A DNA stretch of 39,656 nucleotides from a virus (IMGVR_UViG_3300042470_000865:1-39656); one strand, 5' to 3'; numbered from the stretch's first letter, positions 24,472 through 31,464 are shown. Made by a program: numbers and translations. Notes: generated from the sequence alone by a model not told the origin.

Positions 24472-24634
24472 AAAAGAGTTTCGAGTTTTATCTATTCGAC
24501 GCCGTTTGAGTGAACTATCTCGTGAAGAGCTTGAAGAGTTTCTGACGGAAGCTCTTTCGATTATGACAAAACTTGCCCATCAAGTCACTGAACTGCGAGA
24601 TTACGTTGAAAAGTTAGAGGGTAAAAGCGAATAG
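24428..24634 (+). CDS. NblA-like (Ycf18) phycobilisome degradation protein candidate
   Basis: A 68-residue helical protein. From residue 9 the pattern SPFPIEKEFRVLSIRRRLSE, then LSREELEEFLTEALSIMTKL, follows the NblA family layout: 'LtlEqEFklRs.e.qv..lSrEql.e.L.el...lm'. NblA is a short helix-hairpin adaptor that directs phycobilisomes to Clp proteolysis, and several cyanophages carry it. The frame ends with a charged helix (ELRDYVEKLEGKSE), unlike the short NblA tail, so another helical family remains possible. ATG 24428 is chosen; upstream ATG 24371 overlaps the sigma gene by 101 bases. Confidence 0.5.
   Translation: MEWPDKFQMSPFPIEKEFRVLSIRRRLSELSREELEEFLTEALSIMTKLAHQVTELRDYVEKLEGKSE
24619..24627 (+). 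promoter_or_regulatory. GGGTAAAAG box (copy 3)
   Basis: GGGTAAAAG lies 21 nt before ATG 24649, inside the end of the NblA-like gene. Confidence 0.4.
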
Positions 24635-24648
24635 TTATAGGAGAAACC

Positions 24649-24825
24649 ATGTCTCTCGCCGCTTTACTGGCTTTCTTAGAAGCCAACGGAACCTGGATCT
24701 TAGCTCTGTGGGTTGCTTTCGAGCAATACATTGCCGCTAACGATAAACTGAAGGCCAACTCTACTCTTCAGCTGATCATCAACCTGGGCAAAAACATTTT
24801 CGGCAAGTTCGCTAAGAAAAGCTGA
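24649..24825 (+). CDS. small membrane protein, 58 aa
   Basis: ATG 24649 follows an AGGAG site. Residues 2-29 are hydrophobic (SLAALLAFL, GTWILALWVAFEQYIAA). A helical basic tail ends in KNIFGKFAKKS. Size and layout would allow a holin-like or membrane-anchor role, unproven. The stop overlaps the next start as TGATG. Confidence 0.65.
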   Translation: MSLAALLAFLEANGTWILALWVAFEQYIAANDKLKANSTLQLIINLGKNIFGKFAKKS

Positions 24826-25094
24826 TGCCTGTTCATAAGGGTCCTGATTGCGTCGGCGAGGAAATGGCTCGCTTCAAGAGAGGCGAGCTGCATTCTGGCA
24901 AAAGTGGGAAGGTCGTTACCAATCCGAAACAAGCGCAAGCCATCGCCCTCTCTGCTTGCGGTCAAAGTAAGTACGCAGAATCCCTTAAAAGCATGGGATA
25001 CTCTGAGGAGGTTGCCGAGCAAGTGGCAGAAATGCTCTATGCTGAGGGACTCGCCTCTGCCGCAAAACCGAAAAAGATTTTGGCAAACGGATGA
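24825..25094 (+). CDS. DUF6496-like protein
   Basis: An 89-residue protein whose core FKRGELHSGKSGKVVTNPKQ, then AQAIALSACG, matches the DUF6496 pattern 'FK.G.L.SGS..G..V.s.kQAiAIAlsEA'. That family is common in phages and bacteria and is of unknown function. The C-terminal helix (YSEEVAEQVAEMLYAEG) resembles the N-termini of the next two proteins. Confidence 0.75.
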   Translation: MPVHKGPDCVGEEMARFKRGELHSGKSGKVVTNPKQAQAIALSACGQSKYAESLKSMGYSEEVAEQVAEMLYAEGLASAAKPKKILANG

Positions 25095-25408
25095 ATATTG
25101 CAGGGTTCTCACCTGAATCGTTGGCGAGTGTAGAGCAGCTTCTCTACGGGGAGATCGACTGGAAAAAACAGTTTGAAACTGGCAAAGGTCCCGGACCAGA
25201 GAACCCTGAAAACTATCATACCGGACTTTCCAAAAAGAAAGGGCGCGGCCAGTTGCTGATTTCAAGTACTGGTGTCAAAGGAAACTTAGGTAAACTCAAA
25301 GTTAACAGCGACTCCGAAATGCTTTCCCCCGTGGCTTATCCAAAAGGTCCCGGCAACCCTCAAGGTGGGTCAAGCAAAGAAGTGTATGGCATGAGGGCTT
25401 TAGGATAA
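25091..25408 (+). CDS. hypothetical protein, 105 aa, MNI-GFS family
   Basis: Begins MNIAGFSPESLASVEQLLYG, almost the same as the next protein (MNIPGFSKEALLSVNQLLYA). The rest is Gly/Lys/Pro-rich and likely disordered. ATGA overlap with the preceding gene. Function unknown. Confidence 0.6.
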   Translation: MNIAGFSPESLASVEQLLYGEIDWKKQFETGKGPGPENPENYHTGLSKKKGRGQLLISSTGVKGNLGKLKVNSDSEMLSPVAYPKGPGNPQGGSSKEVYGMRALG

Positions 25409-25716
25409 TGAATATCCCAGGGTTTTCAAAAGAGGCGTTACTCAGTGTCAATCAGTTACTTTACGCCGAGCATCAACATAACCCTTACGAGGGCCAGTGC
25501 AAACAGAAAGAACTGCGAGAGAAAAACAAAAGGCCACGTACTCCCGCTCAAGAGCAGGCTGACAGGCAACGAGCACAATCTGCAACCGGCAAAGACGTGG
25601 TCCCCTCAGGAATCCGCTCCGAAGCAGCTAAAAGAGCGGCAGAAACGCGAAAACGTTGCAAAGGTTCTACAGCACCCAAACCTCCACAAGCACCTCAGTC
25701 TCCAGGGGTAAAATAG
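25408..25716 (+). CDS. hypothetical protein, 102 aa, MNI-GFS family
   Basis: Shares its N-terminal 20 residues with the preceding protein, then has an EGQCKQK segment like the YGTKGQCKQGK segment of the 27821 protein, then a basic disordered tail (AAKRAAETRKRCKG). It starts in a TAATG overlap. Function unknown. Confidence 0.6.
   Translation: MNIPGFSKEALLSVNQLLYAEHQHNPYEGQCKQKELREKNKRPRTPAQEQADRQRAQSATGKDVVPSGIRSEAAKRAAETRKRCKGSTAPKPPQAPQSPGVK
25706..25714 (+). promoter_or_regulatory. GGGTAAAAT box (copy 4)
   Basis: GGGTAAAAT lies 21 nt before ATG 25736 and overlaps the last codons of the preceding gene. Confidence 0.45.
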
Positions 25717-25735
25717 TCAAAACACCTTAAACACC

Positions 25736-26128
25736 ATGGCCAACGTATCCACAAAGAGTTTGATTCTGTCTCAACCCAAAGCAAATCAAACTGAAACCAT
25801 TGCCGCTCCAACCCTCCCATACACGAGCGCAACTACCGAAACCTCGACTCAAACAAAAGTGGAAATCCCGGGGGTTGATCCCTCCACTGTCAATGTTGAT
25901 TTCGAAGGCGGAGCTATTTTTATCCAATGTGAACGGGGTGTGCTGACAATCCCTGTTGACCCTACTATTGACGTTGTCAAGATTAAAGCCGATATTCTCT
26001 GGGGAATGCTGACAGTGGATGTACCGCTGCCCAAACCTCCTGTTTCCCGCAGCATCAAGGTGAGCGTAAGCGACACTCTGAAACACGCTTCATCCAAAAA
26101 TCAATCAAAGTTTACCGACGAGGACTGA
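25736..26128 (+). CDS. Hsp20/alpha-crystallin-like protein 1 (divergent)
   Basis: A 130-residue protein. Residues about 35-110 look like an alpha-crystallin domain: V-EIPGVDPSTVNVDFEGG-IFIQCERG, then a hydrophobic strand run and a final GMLTVDVPLPKPP in place of 'GvL.v.iPk'. The N-terminal 35 residues are Ser/Thr/Pro-rich and disordered. It is a holdase-type chaperone by family. It is paired with a more typical copy 64 bases downstream. Confidence 0.75.
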   Translation: MANVSTKSLILSQPKANQTETIAAPTLPYTSATTETSTQTKVEIPGVDPSTVNVDFEGGAIFIQCERGVLTIPVDPTIDVVKIKADILWGMLTVDVPLPKPPVSRSIKVSVSDTLKHASSKNQSKFTDED

Positions 26129-26137
26129 GGGTATAAT
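26111..26137 (+). promoter_or_regulatory. promoter, TTTACC-15-TATAAT
   Basis: TTTACC at 26111-26116, in the end of the first hsp20, and TATAAT at 26132-26137. It drives the second hsp20. Confidence 0.7.
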
Positions 26138-26169
26138 GGGTGTGAGGCAAATGCCTCATCTCACCCTTT
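26138..26169 (+). promoter_or_regulatory. strong leader hairpin of hsp20-2
   Basis: GGGTG (26138-26142) pairs with CACCC (26162-26166), and TGAGGC (26143-26148) with GCCTCA (26153-26158). TTTA follows. It starts immediately after the -10 box, so most or all of it should be in the leader. It could also act as a terminator for hsp20-1. Confidence 0.6.
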
Positions 26170-26191
26170 ACTCTTTTGAGTCCTGAGAACC

Positions 26192-26548
26192 ATGACTAAC
26201 CTTGTTCGCAACCCCCTGTTCAACGAGTTTGATCAGCTGTTTAACCAGCTCGCTCAAGTCCAGGCTCCAGTCTCGCGCAACACGGCATTGAACTATCGCA
26301 TTCTTAGCGAGGACAACGCTGCAGTCGCAGAGATTGAGGTCCCTGGTGTTGAGCCCACCGATGTGAAAGTTCGCATCGAAGGTCGCTCACTCTCTGTTGA
26401 AACTCCTCGCGGTAACGCCTACGTTACGATCGGTCAGCGCCTCTCCGCTGACGATGCTACTGCTTCTCTGAAGCACGGTCTGCTGACCATTCGCATCCCG
26501 ACTCGTGCGGCACGCTTAGTAGAAGTAAAAGTCTCAGAGGAAGCATGA
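26192..26548 (+). CDS. hsp20: small heat-shock protein Hsp20
   Basis: A 118-residue alpha-crystallin-domain chaperone. It contains AEIEVPGVEPTDVKVRIEGR, then LSVE, and the consensus ending ASLKHGLLTIRIP, 'A.l.nGvL.i.iP'. Small heat-shock proteins occur across cyanomyoviruses, where they may help capsid assembly or protect photosystem proteins. An ATGA overlap links it to the next gene. Confidence 0.93.
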   Translation: MTNLVRNPLFNEFDQLFNQLAQVQAPVSRNTALNYRILSEDNAAVAEIEVPGVEPTDVKVRIEGRSLSVETPRGNAYVTIGQRLSADDATASLKHGLLTIRIPTRAARLVEVKVSEEA

Positions 26549-26769
26549 ACTTTGACAATGTCGTAAATAACCTGTCTCGATCGGTAGACCCTGGTGCTGT
26601 CCTTCAGCAAGAACTTGAAGAGGCGATCTCACCAATCACAGGTAGAGTTGATCGTCTTGAGAAAAAGATTGATATGCTTATTCTATTGATGAGGAGCATT
26701 GACGATAACCTCAAGAAGCTTCAACCGCTTTACGACGTGTTGGTCAAGCTACCGTTCTTCAAAAAATAA
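26545..26769 (+). CDS. coiled-coil protein, 74 aa
   Basis: A short protein with a heptad-like helix (GRVDRLEKKIDMLILLMRSI) and a helical C-terminus. Translationally coupled to hsp20. No family recognised. Confidence 0.6.
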   Translation: MNFDNVVNNLSRSVDPGAVLQQELEEAISPITGRVDRLEKKIDMLILLMRSIDDNLKKLQPLYDVLVKLPFFKK

Positions 26770-26776
26770 CTCGCGG

Positions 26777-26799
26777 GGGACCTTTGGGTCCCTCTTTTA
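26777..26799 (+). terminator. intrinsic terminator after the hsp20 operon
   Basis: GGGACC (26777-26782), loop TTTG, GGTCCC (26787-26792), then TCTTTTA. The next ATG lies only 10 bases past the stem. Confidence 0.8.
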
Positions 26800-26801
26800 T
26801 T

Positions 26802-27314
26802 ATGATTGGACCAAAGAAAAAGCCACAGGATTTCGGTTTCAAGCAGGGTGATTACCACCTGATTGTCAACGACATCACGGAGAAAGTCAAGGCGTATGAG
26901 TTCGGAGGGAAGCTCCTGTGGGAATTACCGTGCCTTGCTCGCGGTCAAGGAAGCGACTATGAGTTCAAACTCCGGAACACTGACACGCCGCCGGGTTTAT
27001 ACAAGATCGGAGCTGTCTACTATGATTACGATCGCGTAGGTGCAAAACCAGCGTACAACCGTGACCTGATGGCTTTCGGTTGGTACAGCTTTGATCTCGA
27101 GGAGTTAGAAGGTCAGGAAGCAAAGTACGGTCGCGCTGGCATTATGATTCACGGTGGCGGTTCCGCTTGCGGTTGGCCTGGCGCATGGGCGGCTCGTCAA
27201 CCTCTGTATCCGACACACGGTTGCGTCCGGATGCACAATCAAGATTTGCGGGCGGCATTGTTACCCCTGACTCAAAAAGGCACCGTCTTCGTGTCAGTTT
27301 ACCAGGAAGGTTGA
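26802..27314 (+). CDS. YkuD-type L,D-transpeptidase
   Basis: A 170-residue protein with the complete YkuD catalytic signature: GIMIHGG (H117), then H139-G-C141-V-R143 in PTHGCVRM. L,D-transpeptidases crosslink or remodel peptidoglycan using the Cys as nucleophile. No signal peptide is visible, so it may act after lysis, be exported otherwise, or be virion-borne. There is no clear ribosome site between the terminator stem and ATG 26802. An in-frame TTG at 26784 lies in the terminator and is unlikely. Confidence 0.88.
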   Translation: MIGPKKKPQDFGFKQGDYHLIVNDITEKVKAYEFGGKLLWELPCLARGQGSDYEFKLRNTDTPPGLYKIGAVYYDYDRVGAKPAYNRDLMAFGWYSFDLEELEGQEAKYGRAGIMIHGGGSACGWPGAWAARQPLYPTHGCVRMHNQDLRAALLPLTQKGTVFVSVYQEG

Positions 27315-27324
27315 AAGGTATAAT
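27298..27324 (+). promoter_or_regulatory. promoter of a noncoding stretch, TTTACC-15-TATAAT
   Basis: TTTACC at 27298-27303, in the end of the transpeptidase gene, and TATAAT at 27319-27324. It faces 190 bases without a convincing gene. Confidence 0.7.
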
Positions 27325-27330
27325 ACTTGT

Positions 27331-27440
27331 GCATGGACAAGTCAGGTGCCGCGAGGTCTGGCCCGTTAAGTCGGTGGTGTCCTTAAGCGAAAGGAAGTAT
27401 GCCAGGTAGCAACGGGTAACCGGTGTCTGGCACCCTTTCT
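27331..27440 (+). ncRNA. candidate structured RNA
   Basis: No protein is credible here. Starting at the predicted transcript start, nested pairings are visible: GGTGCC (27345-27350) with GGCACC (27429-27434), CCCGTT (27362-27367) with AACGGG (27411-27416), and TCCTT (27380-27384) with AAGGA (27391-27395). A competing fold pairs GCCAG (27401-27405) with CTGGC (27427-27431) around CGG-GTAA-CCG, followed by ACCCTTTCTT, which looks like a terminator. Two exclusive folds suggest a switch or attenuator, or a small RNA. Not matched to a known family. Confidence 0.5.
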
Positions 27441-27481
27441 TATTACGATACACCGTATTCGTAGTCTGATGAGCTGCGGTA

Positions 27482-27503
27482 AAGGGTAACAATAAATACC
27501 CTT
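27482..27503 (+). terminator. hairpin before the 27516 gene
   Basis: AAGGGTA (27482-27488) pairs perfectly with TACCCTT (27497-27503) and is followed by CGCTTTTT. A second hairpin, TACGATAC/GTAT-t-CGTA, lies at 27444-27463. Terminator or leader element. Confidence 0.5.
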
Positions 27504-27515
27504 CGCTTTTTAAAA

Positions 27516-27788
27516 GTGAATAATCAGTTTCGGTCTGACAACCCGAAACCACAAGCAAATCAAGATATATACAACCGTAGAACGTGGAATACTCCACTTC
27601 GGGAACCTTGGAATCCTGTTATTAAACACTGCCTCAACGCAATCGACTATCATATTGACCTTTACATAAAAACTGGCCACCCTTGGCATTTGGACCAAGC
27701 CGAGCTTCTGCGTATTTACGTTCACAGGTTAAAGACCTGGATCATTGAGCAAGAACGGTTACATCACACAATGGAAGACGCAGACTAG
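27516..27788 (+). CDS. conserved-type hypothetical protein, 90 aa (GTG start)
   Basis: A basic, Trp/His-rich protein (WNTPLREPWNPVIKHCLNAI, DYHIDLYIKTGHPWHLDQAE, LLRIYVHRLKTWI). The length and absence of internal stops argue for a real gene. No ATG is available before the last few codons, so GTG 27516 is assumed. Function unknown. Confidence 0.6.
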   Translation: MNNQFRSDNPKPQANQDIYNRRTWNTPLREPWNPVIKHCLNAIDYHIDLYIKTGHPWHLDQAELLRIYVHRLKTWIIEQERLHHTMEDAD

Positions 27789-27797
27789 GGGTAAAAC
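27789..27797 (+). promoter_or_regulatory. GGGTAAAAC box (copy 5)
   Basis: GGGTAAAAC within a perfect hairpin, ACTAGG-GGTAAAA-CCTAGT, 23 nt before ATG 27821. Confidence 0.5.
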
Positions 27798-27820
27798 CTA
27801 GTACGGAATCTGATGCTCTC

Positions 27821-28210
27821 ATGGGATATTTCTCAGAGGATGCCCTCAAAAAGTTCAACTCAATGTGTGCCGATGGTGTAAACTTCTCGGAAGGCGAGAC
27901 GTATGACTTCGCTCGTTGTATTATGCCAGACGGAGAGATCTACGGAACCAAAGGACAATGCAAGCAAGGCAAACCAATCGCTGACGAAAAAGAAGAAGGA
28001 GATAAGAAAGTTGACAGCCGCATGGCCAAACTGAAGAAGTCCTTTATCAAGAAAATGGGACGCGAAATGACTCCCGCTGAACTGAAGAAAGCAGCTAACA
28101 TGCTTGCATCCATTGGCGTTCCGATTCCTGCTGGGGAATCCGCCGAGAGCATGTTGCAAAAACTGCTGCCCAAGGGAGCGAAAGTTCACACACCCGTCCG
28201 CCAAGCCTGA
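27821..28210 (+). CDS. hypothetical protein with 'YDFxRCxxPDG' segment
   Basis: A 129-residue protein. Residues 26-47 hold ETYDFARCIMPDGEIYGTKG, then QCKQGKPI, a segment found at the N-terminus of many uncharacterised marine phage proteins. A Lys-rich helix (RMAKLKKSFIKKMGREMTPA) and a Gly/Pro-rich end follow. The role of the segment is not known to me. Confidence 0.65.
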   Translation: MGYFSEDALKKFNSMCADGVNFSEGETYDFARCIMPDGEIYGTKGQCKQGKPIADEKEEGDKKVDSRMAKLKKSFIKKMGREMTPAELKKAANMLASIGVPIPAGESAESMLQKLLPKGAKVHTPVRQA

Positions 28211-28228
28211 ATCAAATCTCACGAAAAG

Positions 28229-28256
28229 TTTACGAATCTAAATAAAAGGGTAAACT
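28229..28256 (+). promoter_or_regulatory. psbA promoter, TTTACG-16-TAAACT with CTAAATA
   Basis: TTTACG at 28229-28234 and TAAACT at 28251-28256; GTTTAC and GTAAAC form an inverted repeat. CTAAATA (28238-28244), a motif reported as a cyanomyovirus late promoter core, lies in the spacer. psbA may thus have both early-type and late-type promoters. Confidence 0.55.
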
Positions 28257-28265
28257 AATCATGTA

Positions 28266-28304
28266 GGCGGACTACCGCCGAGTACTTACTTCACACTCGT
28301 ACTC
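28266..28304 (+). promoter_or_regulatory. psbA 5'-leader double hairpin
   Basis: GGCGG (28266-28270) pairs with CCGCC (28275-28279), and directly after it GAGTAC (28280-28285) pairs with GTACTC (28299-28304). The position before phage psbA recalls the PhotoRC RNA motifs, which I could not test. Confidence 0.55.
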
Positions 28305-28321
28305 ACCATGACCTTTTAACA

Positions 28322-29404
28322 ATGACCGCTTCAACTCTTTCCCGCCGCTCAAGTAATTCGGTTTGGGATAACTACCTCGGTTGGGTAACTTCTACTGACA
28401 ACCGTCTTTACGTGGGACACTTCGGTGTCTTGATGATTCCGACGCTGCTTGCCGCTACTATTTGCTTCATCGTTGCTTTCATCGCTGCTCCTCCTGTCGA
28501 TATTGATGGTATTCGCGAGCCTGTTGCTGGCTCCCTGATGTACGGAAACAATATTATTTCCGGCGCCGTCATTCCTTCTTCCAATGCTATTGGCCTCCAC
28601 TTCTATCCGATCTGGGAAGCCGCTTCACTCGACGAATGGCTCTATAATGGTGGACCTTTCCAACTTGTTGTTTTCCACTTTCTCATCGGCATTTATGCTT
28701 ATATGGGACGGGAATGGGAGCTTAGCTATCGCCTCGGCATGCGTCCTTGGATTTGTGTTGCTTACTCTGCTCCGGTAGCTGCTGCTTCGGCTGTGTTCCT
28801 TGTGTACCCCTTCGGTCAAGGTTCTTTCTCTGATGCGATGCCCCTGGGTATCTCTGGCACCTTCAACTACATGCTGGTGTTCCAGGCTGAGCACAACATT
28901 CTGATGCACCCCTTCCATATGCTGGGTGTTGCTGGTGTGTTTGGTGGTTCTCTGTTCTCCGCCATGCACGGTTCTCTGGTAACCTCTTCGCTGGTTCGTG
29001 AGACAACTGAGAATGAATCTCAGAATTACGGATATAAATTTGGCCAAGAGGAAGAGACCTACAACATCGTGGCTGCCCACGGTTACTTCGGTCGCCTGAT
29101 CTTCCAATATGCATCCTTTAACAATTCTCGTAGTCTGCACTTCTTCCTGGCTGCTTGGCCGGTTGTTGGGATTTGGTTTACGGCGCTTGGTGTCTCGACT
29201 ATGGCCTTCAACCTGAACGGCTTTAACTTCAACCAATCAATCATGGATAGCCAAGGTCGCGTCCTGAATACTTGGGCTGACGTTCTGAACCGTGCTGGTC
29301 TGGGTATGGAAGTAATGCACGAGCGCAACGCTCACAACTTCCCTCTCGATCTCGCTACTGCCGAGAACACTCCTGTGGCTCTGACTGCTCCCGTCATCGG
29401 TTGA
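28322..29404 (+). CDS. psbA: photosystem II D1 protein
   Basis: A 360-residue D1 reaction-centre protein. Numbering is one higher than usual D1. The phage carries E131 (MGREWELS), the Glu130 type typical of high-light D1. Tyr-Z is in LVYPFGQG, the P680 ligand region is [14 protein letters not shown], the manganese-cluster end is [14 protein letters not shown], and the processing tail ends [11 protein letters not shown]. An unusual His replaces the common Trp32 in YVGWFG (here YVGHFG). It replaces damaged host D1 during infection. No intron is present. Confidence 0.99.
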   Translation: MTASTLSRRSSNSVWDNYLGWVTSTDNRLYVGHFGVLMIPTLLAATICFIVAFIAAPPVDIDGIREPVAGSLMYGNNIISGAVIPSSNAIGLHFYPIWEAASLDEWLYNGGPFQLVVFHFLIGIYAYMGREWELSYRLGMRPWICVAYSAPVAAASAVFLVYPFGQGSFSDAMPLGISGTFNYMLVFQAEHNILMHPFHMLGVAGVFGGSLFSAMHGSLVTSSLVRETTENESQNYGYKFGQEEETYNIVAAHGYFGRLIFQYASFNNSRSLHFFLAAWPVVGIWFTALGVSTMAFNLNGFNFNQSIMDSQGRVLNTWADVLNRAGLGMEVMHERNAHNFPLDLATAENTPVALTAPVIG

Positions 29405-29505
29405 TGGATAGTCACAGTCTCCTGCCCCTGGCTTACTCAGCTGGGGGCTTTTTGCTCGGTATAGCTACCGTTCTATTACCACTTCTGGTTGTTGTGTTAC
29501 TATGA
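29404..29505 (+). CDS. membrane microprotein between psbA and psbD, 33 aa
   Basis: ATG 29404 overlaps the psbA stop (TGATG) and its own stop overlaps the psbD start (ATGA), a tight coupling. The peptide [20 protein letters not shown], then [13 protein letters not shown], is one membrane helix. It resembles single-helix photosystem subunits in size but matches none I can name. It also spans the terminator-like hairpin after psbA. Confidence 0.55.
   Translation: MDSHSLLPLAYSAGGFLLGIATVLLPLLVVVLL
29424..29453 (+). terminator. psbA terminator/attenuator
   Basis: GCCCC (29424-29428) pairs with GGGGC (29444-29448), then TTTTT. It lies inside the 33-residue microprotein frame, so it would reduce psbD relative to psbA. 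Confidence 0.65.
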
Positions 29506-30557
29506 CTGCTTCAACACTATCTATCCCAAGGAGGGGCTGGTTTGATGGACTCGACGATTGGCTTAAGAGAGATCGTTTCGTTTTTGTTGGCTGGTCTGGA
29601 CTTCTTCTTTTTCCCACAGCTTATCTTGCTCTTGGTGGTTGGCTTACTGGGACAACTTTCGTTACGAGTTGGTACACTCATGGCCTTGCATCCTCCTATC
29701 TTGAGGGTGCAAACTTTCTTACTGCGGCAGTTAGTACTCCAGCAGATGCTATGGGTCATTCTCTTCTTCTGCTCTGGGGTCCTGAGGCTCAAGGAGATTT
29801 CGTCCGCTGGTGCCAACTTGGGGGACTCTGGCCTTTTGTGGCGCTCCACGGATCTTTCGCTCTGATTGGTTTCATGCTTCGCCAGTTTGAGATTGCCCGA
29901 CTGGTAGGTATTCGTCCTTATAATGCGATTGCGTTTTCGGGACCGATTGCCGTCTTCGTGTCGGTCTTCCTGATGTACCCGCTGGGTCAATCCTCGTGGT
30001 TCTTTGCCCCGTCATTTGGCGTAGCCGCAATCTTCCGTTTCCTGCTGTTCCTGCAGGGCTTCCATAACTGGACCCTGAACCCGTTCCACATGATGGGTGT
30101 GGCCGGCATCCTCGGCGGTGCCCTGCTCTGTGCAATTCACGGCGCTACGGTCGAAAACACACTATTTGAAGACAGTGATCAAGCAAACACTTTCAAGGCA
30201 TTTGAGCCGACTCAGGAAGAAGAGACCTATTCGATGGTTACTGCCAATCGGTTCTGGTCGCAAATCTTTGGCATTGCGTTTAGCAATAAGCGTTGGCTGC
30301 ATTTCTTTATGTTGTTTGTTCCTGTCATGGGTCTCTGGACTAGCTCTATTGGTATTATTGGGCTGGCTCTGAACCTGCGTGCCTACGACTTTGTCTCTCA
30401 GGAGATTAGAGCGGCAGAAGACCCGGAGTTTGAAACGTTCTATACAAAGAACATCCTCCTTAATGAGGGACTTCGCGCTTGGCTGGCCCCGGTAGATCAA
30501 CCTCACGAAAACTTCATCTTCCCTGAAGAGGTTCTTCCGCGAGGTAATGCGCTGTGA
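29502..30557 (+). CDS. psbD: photosystem II D2 protein
   Basis: A 351-residue D2 reaction-centre protein, partner of D1. The conserved N-terminus ([20 protein letters not shown]), the [19 protein letters not shown] chlorophyll-ligand helix, the [20 protein letters not shown] loop and the C-terminal [20 protein letters not shown] are all present. Coupled to the upstream microprotein by ATGA. Confidence 0.99.
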   Translation: MTASTLSIPRRGWFDGLDDWLKRDRFVFVGWSGLLLFPTAYLALGGWLTGTTFVTSWYTHGLASSYLEGANFLTAAVSTPADAMGHSLLLLWGPEAQGDFVRWCQLGGLWPFVALHGSFALIGFMLRQFEIARLVGIRPYNAIAFSGPIAVFVSVFLMYPLGQSSWFFAPSFGVAAIFRFLLFLQGFHNWTLNPFHMMGVAGILGGALLCAIHGATVENTLFEDSDQANTFKAFEPTQEEETYSMVTANRFWSQIFGIAFSNKRWLHFFMLFVPVMGLWTSSIGIIGLALNLRAYDFVSQEIRAAEDPEFETFYTKNILLNEGLRAWLAPVDQPHENFIFPEEVLPRGNAL

Positions 30558-30691
30558 ACCCCTTCTATATTGCTGCCACTTTTCTTGCCGTTGTTCTCGT
30601 AATCGGGATGCTTCAAGACGACGTGGACGATGACAACGATGGTCCTGGGGGAGGTATACTCCAACCGGTATACGCTCCCACTCCTTCCTGA
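30554..30691 (+). CDS. membrane microprotein after psbD, 45 aa (GTG start)
   Basis: GTG 30554 overlaps the psbD stop as GTGA. Residues 2-19 are a membrane helix ([18 protein letters not shown]). Residues 21-28 are very acidic (QDDVDDDN), then a Gly/Pro-rich tail. It is the second membrane microprotein in the psbA-psbD operon. Unassigned. Confidence 0.5.
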   Translation: MNPFYIAATFLAVVLVIGMLQDDVDDDNDGPGGGILQPVYAPTPS

Positions 30692-30692
30692 G

Positions 30693-30719
30693 TTTACTTT
30701 CACCACCCCTGGCTATGCT
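30693..30719 (+). promoter_or_regulatory. promoter, TTTACT-15-TATGCT
   Basis: TTTACT at 30693-30698 and TATGCT at 30714-30719. The -10 box lies in the loop of the terminator at 30702-30734. Confidence 0.55.
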
Positions 30720-30734
30720 GAGGGTGGTATTTTT
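30702..30734 (+). terminator. psbD operon terminator
   Basis: ACCACCC (30702-30708) pairs with GGGTGGT (30722-30728), followed by ATTTTTA. The loop holds the -10 of the next promoter. Confidence 0.75.
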
Positions 30735-30740
30735 ATATTC

Positions 30741-31373
30741 ATGGCAACATACAACGTTTGGGTCGGTGGCGAACATTCTTGGAATCGGTCCTATCTTGCT
30801 GAGATTGGGTACTATCCACTTAGCGAAGGGCAGGTTACTCGTTGGATTACCGACGACCTGGACCTTGAGACTCTGTCTGAACGTCTGCATCGCGATGACG
30901 AAGAACCTGACGGTGATGATGATTTCCCTCATCGTTACGAAGTTGAAAACGGTTGTCTTGGGTACGGTGCATTTACCGATCAGACGTTCGGTGTAGCAAA
31001 AGAAGTTGAAGGAGAAGAAGACGAGATTATTTGGTCGGGGTCTTATGAAGAACTAAGGAACCTTGGAGACATGGAGAATATGGTTCCCTTGCGCTGCATC
31101 AACCGAGACGAAGTAGGTACCAAGGAAGGAGAAGAGATTGGTGTAGCCTACTGCCACACTTACAAAGGTGGCTGGACTATTCCGGTTGAGCTTCCGGACA
31201 ACGAGCCTTTTGACATTCGCAAACTCGTTTTCTGCGTGACCGAGGCTGAAGGTTTAGGCGAAATCGTAACCAGTATTGAGTACAACGGTGAGGATTACTT
31301 CGAAGACGGTTGCAGTGACGGTAAAGGCTGCGAGTGGTACCTCGTACAAGATGGCGATTTCGAAATGATTTAG
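30741..31373 (+). CDS. acidic hypothetical protein, 210 aa
   Basis: A strongly acidic protein with beta-rich segments (TYNVWVGGEHSW, AEIGYYPLSEGQV, CEWYLVQDGDF). It has Asp/Glu-rich runs (RDDEEPDGDDDFP) and several Cys in the second half. No family recognised. ATG 30741 is the first usable start after the promoter. Confidence 0.7.
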   Translation: MATYNVWVGGEHSWNRSYLAEIGYYPLSEGQVTRWITDDLDLETLSERLHRDDEEPDGDDDFPHRYEVENGCLGYGAFTDQTFGVAKEVEGEEDEIIWSGSYEELRNLGDMENMVPLRCINRDEVGTKEGEEIGVAYCHTYKGGWTIPVELPDNEPFDIRKLVFCVTEAEGLGEIVTSIEYNGEDYFEDGCSDGKGCEWYLVQDGDFEMI

Positions 31374-31390
31374 AGGGTAATAATAACTAC

Positions 31391-31440
31391 CGTTCAGCTC
31401 AACTTTTGAGCCGGAAGTAGGCTAACGCCGAAGGAACGCA
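31391..31440 (+). promoter_or_regulatory. glutamine riboswitch (glnA/Downstream-peptide class)
   Basis: The aptamer signature is intact: CGTTCA, a GCTC/GAGC hairpin with loop AACTTTT, CGGAAGTAGGC, and GCCGAAGGAACGC; CGTTC pairs with GAACG to close the element. This matches the cyanobacterial glnA and Downstream-peptide RNA motifs, which sense glutamine. It is followed by a 43-residue YRG-repeat peptide, as expected of the Downstream-peptide class. It probably ties that peptide to host nitrogen status. Confidence 0.88.
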
Positions 31441-31464
31441 TTGCAAACTCAATTGGAGATGGCA

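Noticed and set aside
27388-27473. CGAAAG and CTGATGAG, the core strings of a hammerhead ribozyme
   Set aside because: They are in the order needed for an open-stem-II form, but only three base pairs could form and no stem III with a cleavage site fits.
30630-30740. Longer N-terminus for the acidic protein from an ATG at 30630
   Set aside because: It would overlap the psbD-coupled microprotein, a promoter and a terminator; ATG 30741 follows them.
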